Under the pieces are notes generated by a model. The model saw only the letters and a program-made list of their open reading frames with translations, did not search any database and had not been told where the DNA came from. From assembly GCA_017999195.1 (NCBI GenBank), contig JAGOBP010000172.1:1-7875 (forward strand): DNA of 7,875 bases. The letters run 5' to 3'. Position numbers and translations under genes: made by a program. The DNA comes from Thermoflexales bacterium. Its GTDB lineage: Bacteria > Chloroflexota > Anaerolineae > Fen-1058. Of this stretch, positions 5,198-7,875 are shown in pieces; position 1 is the first letter of the stretch, and every line of letters starts with the position of its first letter.

Positions 5198-7813
5198 TCA
5201 CTGACTTTTTGTACGTGGCTGGCGCGGCCCAATGAATTTATCGCCATTAAGGTGGATCAAGTGATCTGGCGCTTCTGCCAGCCACACTTCAGTTTCCCAC
5301 GCGATGTTACGCGCGTGACGGATATATTCCTTGAAATCTGGGAATGCGCTAACGTAGACCCGTCCAATCGCGCTTTGATCAAAAATTTTCTCCAACTCTT
5401 GAAATCTTTTAGGCGAAACCGGCCCATGTGAAGTAACAACCTCTATCAGATACAACCACCGCTTTTTCGGCAGATAGAGAACTACGTCAGGCAACTTGCT
5501 GTGCTTATCCACGGGAAAACCAAGACGTGCCAATTCCTCCGAATCCATAACCAACGATTTGTTGGCTGTATCGCCCAGATACAACAACTTGGCTCCCGGC
5601 GCAAATCGTGGCGCGAATTGCTCCATAACCGCAACCTGCAATTGGTTGTGTTTGCCTGGCGATAAACGGTATTCATGTCCGGTTGCATCTCGCAGCGCAA
5701 TCATGTTTCCAGAGCGACGTTGCTGATAAACCTCGACCAATGTACCTTGCTCGCCGATAAATTTCTTTAGCAAACGTTCACCCGTCTTTGTTCCATAGTT
5801 TTGTACAACAGATAAAAACGCTTCGGAAAGCGCATAATGCGTGCGCGGGCTATTGGTAGGCAGAGACGGGTCTTCAGGGTTACGATCAACAATGCCCGCC
5901 TGCTCAAATTGATGCAGCACCTGACGACGAAACGTCTCGCGAGTATTCTCAGCGTAATGTTTGTGAAAGTTCTTCTCAACAAACGCGATCATGTCATGGA
6001 TACGAATGCTGCGCTGTTGAGCGGAACGCCATGGATCGTCTTCAGTCAAATTCGCCACTGCCAGCAGAGTCAGAGCCGCCAATTCATTTCGCTGTGCCGG
6101 TGGCAAGCCGGCTAGATTCAGTAAATTCTTGGCCTCTTCGATCTTTGGCATATGGTCTCCATTTAAGTGTGTCAAAGGCAATTCCAACTCTTCGCCGACC
6201 ACTTGATTCAGCAGTGCAATGTAGCTGGGCTTACCAGCATTTCGCAATCGTTGCCCAATCCGACAAATTGCCTCTAATGACGGCAGCGGCAAGGCACGCA
6301 GCTCTGCAGCATTCACCTGCGTGTTGCCACTAGACATTCTAAAATATTGATCGACCCAGCGAGAATTTAAGAAAGCCGCCAGTCCAATTGCTTCTGTTTC
6401 AGATAAGATACCATGTGGCCGATGGAGGTAATTTACATGATTTTCAACTCCCAGATAATCTGACGGCACATCACCCTTTAAGTATGGCGTCGCGACAATC
6501 CGGCTGTTATCCTCCTTGGGACTAAAACGTCGAATCAAAACATAGTTCTGATTGGGTAAAAGCAACGGAAACGTATCTGGGCTGACACAAATCCGCTGTG
6601 GCTTGTCAAAGCGCGTGAGCGGCCAAGTGGTTGCCATACGCTGCACGTGCTGAACCCAGATTAACGGCGCGGTGGCAATGTTATCGCCCTCATCAACAAG
6701 CGCGGCTGTCCTAAAAGGGACCACAGGTCCGGTTGAAATCTCCAAGCCCAATGAACGCAAGCGTTTCGACCATTGGCCGAAAATGTGTCGCGTCTGGCTG
6801 TCGGCTGGATCAACCGGTATGCTTAACATCGCTTCAGCCGAATCAATGTCCAAGACCTCGTTCAACGGCACCGAACGCAGAATGGTGTTTTCAAGGTCGG
6901 ACATTCCATAACTGCTGGATATATCCACTGTTGTACTTTGAGTACCCGCCTTACAAGCCTTGAAGATCACGTTTTCCTGCAGCACTTCATCACGTGAAAA
7001 TGCTTCAGTACGCGACGTGAAGGCATGCAAGCGCGCTATGCAAACGTTCTGGAAGAACCACTTACGAAACTGCTTAAAGTATGTTCCAGAGCAAAAGCTA
7101 CGTGGCGTAATAAAAACCATTTGCCCGTTGGTTCGCAACAGTTTGGCAGCGGCGGCCATAAACAGCATATAAATATTGGGCTGTCCATGCACAACTTCAG
7201 ACATCACAGCCGTGCGCGGGTCGGATTTCGCGATCTTAAAATACGGTGGATTCGCGATGACAAGATCAGGGCCGACGTGATTGCTAATCGAATCCAACAA
7301 AGGCGCCGGGCGCAGGGTAGCCGCATTGTCCAAAATGAAGTCCCTTGACCTGACTTCAAATTCGAGTTGAATTCCCCAACGGTTCAGCCAATGTCGCGCA
7401 TAACCAAGCGCCAGATTTAGCGCGGGCCGCAGAATTTCATCGATCTCATAGGCTGTTACGTGCCACTTCCCCGGCTTCGGCTGTCTGACAATCCGCTCTG
7501 CCAACGCGGCAATCAGAATTCCCAGACCTGCGGCTGGCTCAATCGCCCAAACATCGGTCGATGGCAGATCGACCAAACTCGCCATGAAACGAGCAATTTG
7601 TGGAGGAGTAAAATACTGCCCCAGCTGCTTGCGCCGCTGTTCATCCGCGACATCCACATATAACTGCGCCAGCCAGTCGCATACTTCAACCGGTGCGCTA
7701 TCATCGCCAAGCCAATTAACCCGTGTCTGCTGAAGCCAGACACATCGGTCAAGCTCATCACGATTCAATTCAGGGCAATACAAAGCCCACAAATCACGCC
7801 ATTCAAGATTCAT
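5198..7813 (-). CDS. Single-chain restriction-modification enzyme: N6-adenine methyltransferase fused to BsuBI/PstI-family endonuclease
   Basis: The N-terminal part of this 871-aa protein is a gamma-type N6-adenine methyltransferase of the M.BsuBI/Eco57I kind. It has AdoMet motif X GQYFTPP (65-71), motif I EPAAGLG (92-98), acidic EID (123-125) and catalytic NPPY (188-191), then a target-recognition region to ~545 including STGPVVPFR and SSGNTQVNAAELR. Residues 555-871 match the BsuBI/PstI endonucleases along their whole length: an N-terminal helical DNA-binding part with RETFRRQVLHQFEQAGIVDR (~625-644), then LSPGKHNQL, GDTANK, and the catalytic PDVVLY (D776) and EVVTSHGP (E791), ending NIAWETEVW and HLNGDKFIGP. 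From memory R.BsuBI and R.PstI are ~316-326 aa and their methyltransferases ~500 aa, so both halves look complete. These enzymes act on CTGCAG; whether this one does is unknown. It likely defends against phage DNA. It has lower GC than its neighbours, and no specificity or controller gene is visible. Confidence 0.93.
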   Translation of the reverse strand: MNLEWRDLWALYCPELNRDELDRCVWLQQTRVNWLGDDSAPVEVCDWLAQLYVDVADEQRRKQLGQYFTPPQIARFMASLVDLPSTDVWAIEPAAGLGILIAALAERIVRQPKPGKWHVTAYEIDEILRPALNLALGYARHWLNRWGIQLEFEVRSRDFILDNAATLRPAPLLDSISNHVGPDLVIANPPYFKIAKSDPRTAVMSEVVHGQPNIYMLFMAAAAKLLRTNGQMVFITPRSFCSGTYFKQFRKWFFQNVCIARLHAFTSRTEAFSRDEVLQENVIFKACKAGTQSTTVDISSSYGMSDLENTILRSVPLNEVLDIDSAEAMLSIPVDPADSQTRHIFGQWSKRLRSLGLEISTGPVVPFRTAALVDEGDNIATAPLIWVQHVQRMATTWPLTRFDKPQRICVSPDTFPLLLPNQNYVLIRRFSPKEDNSRIVATPYLKGDVPSDYLGVENHVNYLHRPHGILSETEAIGLAAFLNSRWVDQYFRMSSGNTQVNAAELRALPLPSLEAICRIGQRLRNAGKPSYIALLNQVVGEELELPLTHLNGDHMPKIEEAKNLLNLAGLPPAQRNELAALTLLAVANLTEDDPWRSAQQRSIRIHDMIAFVEKNFHKHYAENTRETFRRQVLHQFEQAGIVDRNPEDPSLPTNSPRTHYALSEAFLSVVQNYGTKTGERLLKKFIGEQGTLVEVYQQRRSGNMIALRDATGHEYRLSPGKHNQLQVAVMEQFAPRFAPGAKLLYLGDTANKSLVMDSEELARLGFPVDKHSKLPDVVLYLPKKRWLYLIEVVTSHGPVSPKRFQELEKIFDQSAIGRVYVSAFPDFKEYIRHARNIAWETEVWLAEAPDHLIHLNGDKFIGPRQPRTKSQ
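6149..6160 (-). promoter_or_regulatory. Internal ribosome-binding site and ATG at the methyltransferase-endonuclease junction
   Basis: On the minus strand GGAG (6157-6160) is followed by five bases and ATG (6149-6151), which is codon 555 of the fusion. The residues from there (MPKIEEAKNLLNLAGLP) align with the natural N-terminus I recall for BsuBI/PstI endonucleases. Translation from here would give a 317-aa free endonuclease, the expected size for that family. The site is visible; its use is inferred. Confidence 0.5.
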
Positions 7814-7875
7814 AGACTTTGAGTGATTACCTGAAAAAGTAAATCGCTACCCATCACCGTCCGCAGATCAAACAC
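7814..7875 (-). other. Upstream region of the restriction-modification gene, no clear signals
   Basis: These 62 bp precede the fusion gene's ATG. No good Shine-Dalgarno element is seen (the nearest purine-rich bases, CAGG, lie ~16 nt away) and no convincing -35/-10 pair at normal spacing. No reading frame of a neighbouring gene is recognisable. A promoter may lie further upstream, outside the window. Confidence 0.4.

Noticed and set aside
6149..6178. TTGACA on the minus strand just before codon 555, with TATGCC 17 bp later, as a promoter for the endonuclease part
   Set aside because: The -10 match is poor and overlaps the ATG, so any transcript would start inside the coding region of the free endonuclease.
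6304..6982. Two CTGCAG sites (6304-6309 and 6977-6982), both inside the restriction-modification gene
   Set aside because: About two are expected by chance in a window of this size, and the enzyme's own recognition sequence is not known.
7814..7875. Promoter for the restriction-modification gene
   Set aside because: TTGATC near the edge has no acceptable -10 element at 16-18 bp.
1..7875. CRISPR arrays, tRNA or rRNA genes, riboswitches
   Set aside because: No regularly spaced repeats, cloverleaf-type sequence or conserved RNA motif was seen in the short spacers; a covariance-model scan would be needed to exclude small RNAs.

Overview
The window reads as a bacterial chromosome segment, with all full-length genes on the minus strand. 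The gene set is TsaD, a thiolase, a UbiA-type prenyltransferase, an HpnA-like NAD(P)-dependent epimerase/reductase and two small conserved proteins. Together with the GC-rich coding and the (A/G)TGA-rich spacers, this suits an environmental bacterium, possibly of the Chloroflexota. That assignment is an impression, not something the sequence proves.

Layout from left to right: (1) 1-236 holds the C-terminal end of a plus-strand IS1595/ISXO2-like transposase, then a hairpin and a stop-codon-rich spacer. (2) 237-2820 is a tight minus-strand cluster, in transcription order UbiA-type prenyltransferase (TTG start), 113-aa basic-tailed membrane protein, ~109-aa DUF4286-like protein and HpnA-like epimerase/reductase. 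Gaps are 23 bp and 15 bp, and the last junction is a UAAUG overlap, so this looks like one operon. (3) 2846-4057 is a PcaF/PaaJ-like thiolase, 25 bp upstream of the UbiA gene and probably in the same transcript. (4) 4058-4126 is a spacer with an inverted repeat. (5) 4127-5164 is tsaD, the tRNA t6A enzyme. (6) 5198-7813 is an 871-aa single-chain restriction-modification protein.

The standout is the 871-aa protein. Its first ~545 residues are an M.BsuBI/Eco57I-like N6-adenine methyltransferase (GQYFTPP, EPAAGLG and NPPY motifs). Residues 555-871 are an apparently complete BsuBI/PstI-family restriction endonuclease, fused in frame. The junction keeps what looks like the old endonuclease start: Met555 preceded by a GGAG Shine-Dalgarno-like element at ideal spacing. 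The locus could therefore make both the fusion and a free endonuclease. The gene is lower in GC than its neighbours, which suggests horizontal acquisition next to tsaD. The thiolase, prenyltransferase and epimerase may act together in lipid or isoprenoid metabolism, but no pathway can be named from the sequence.
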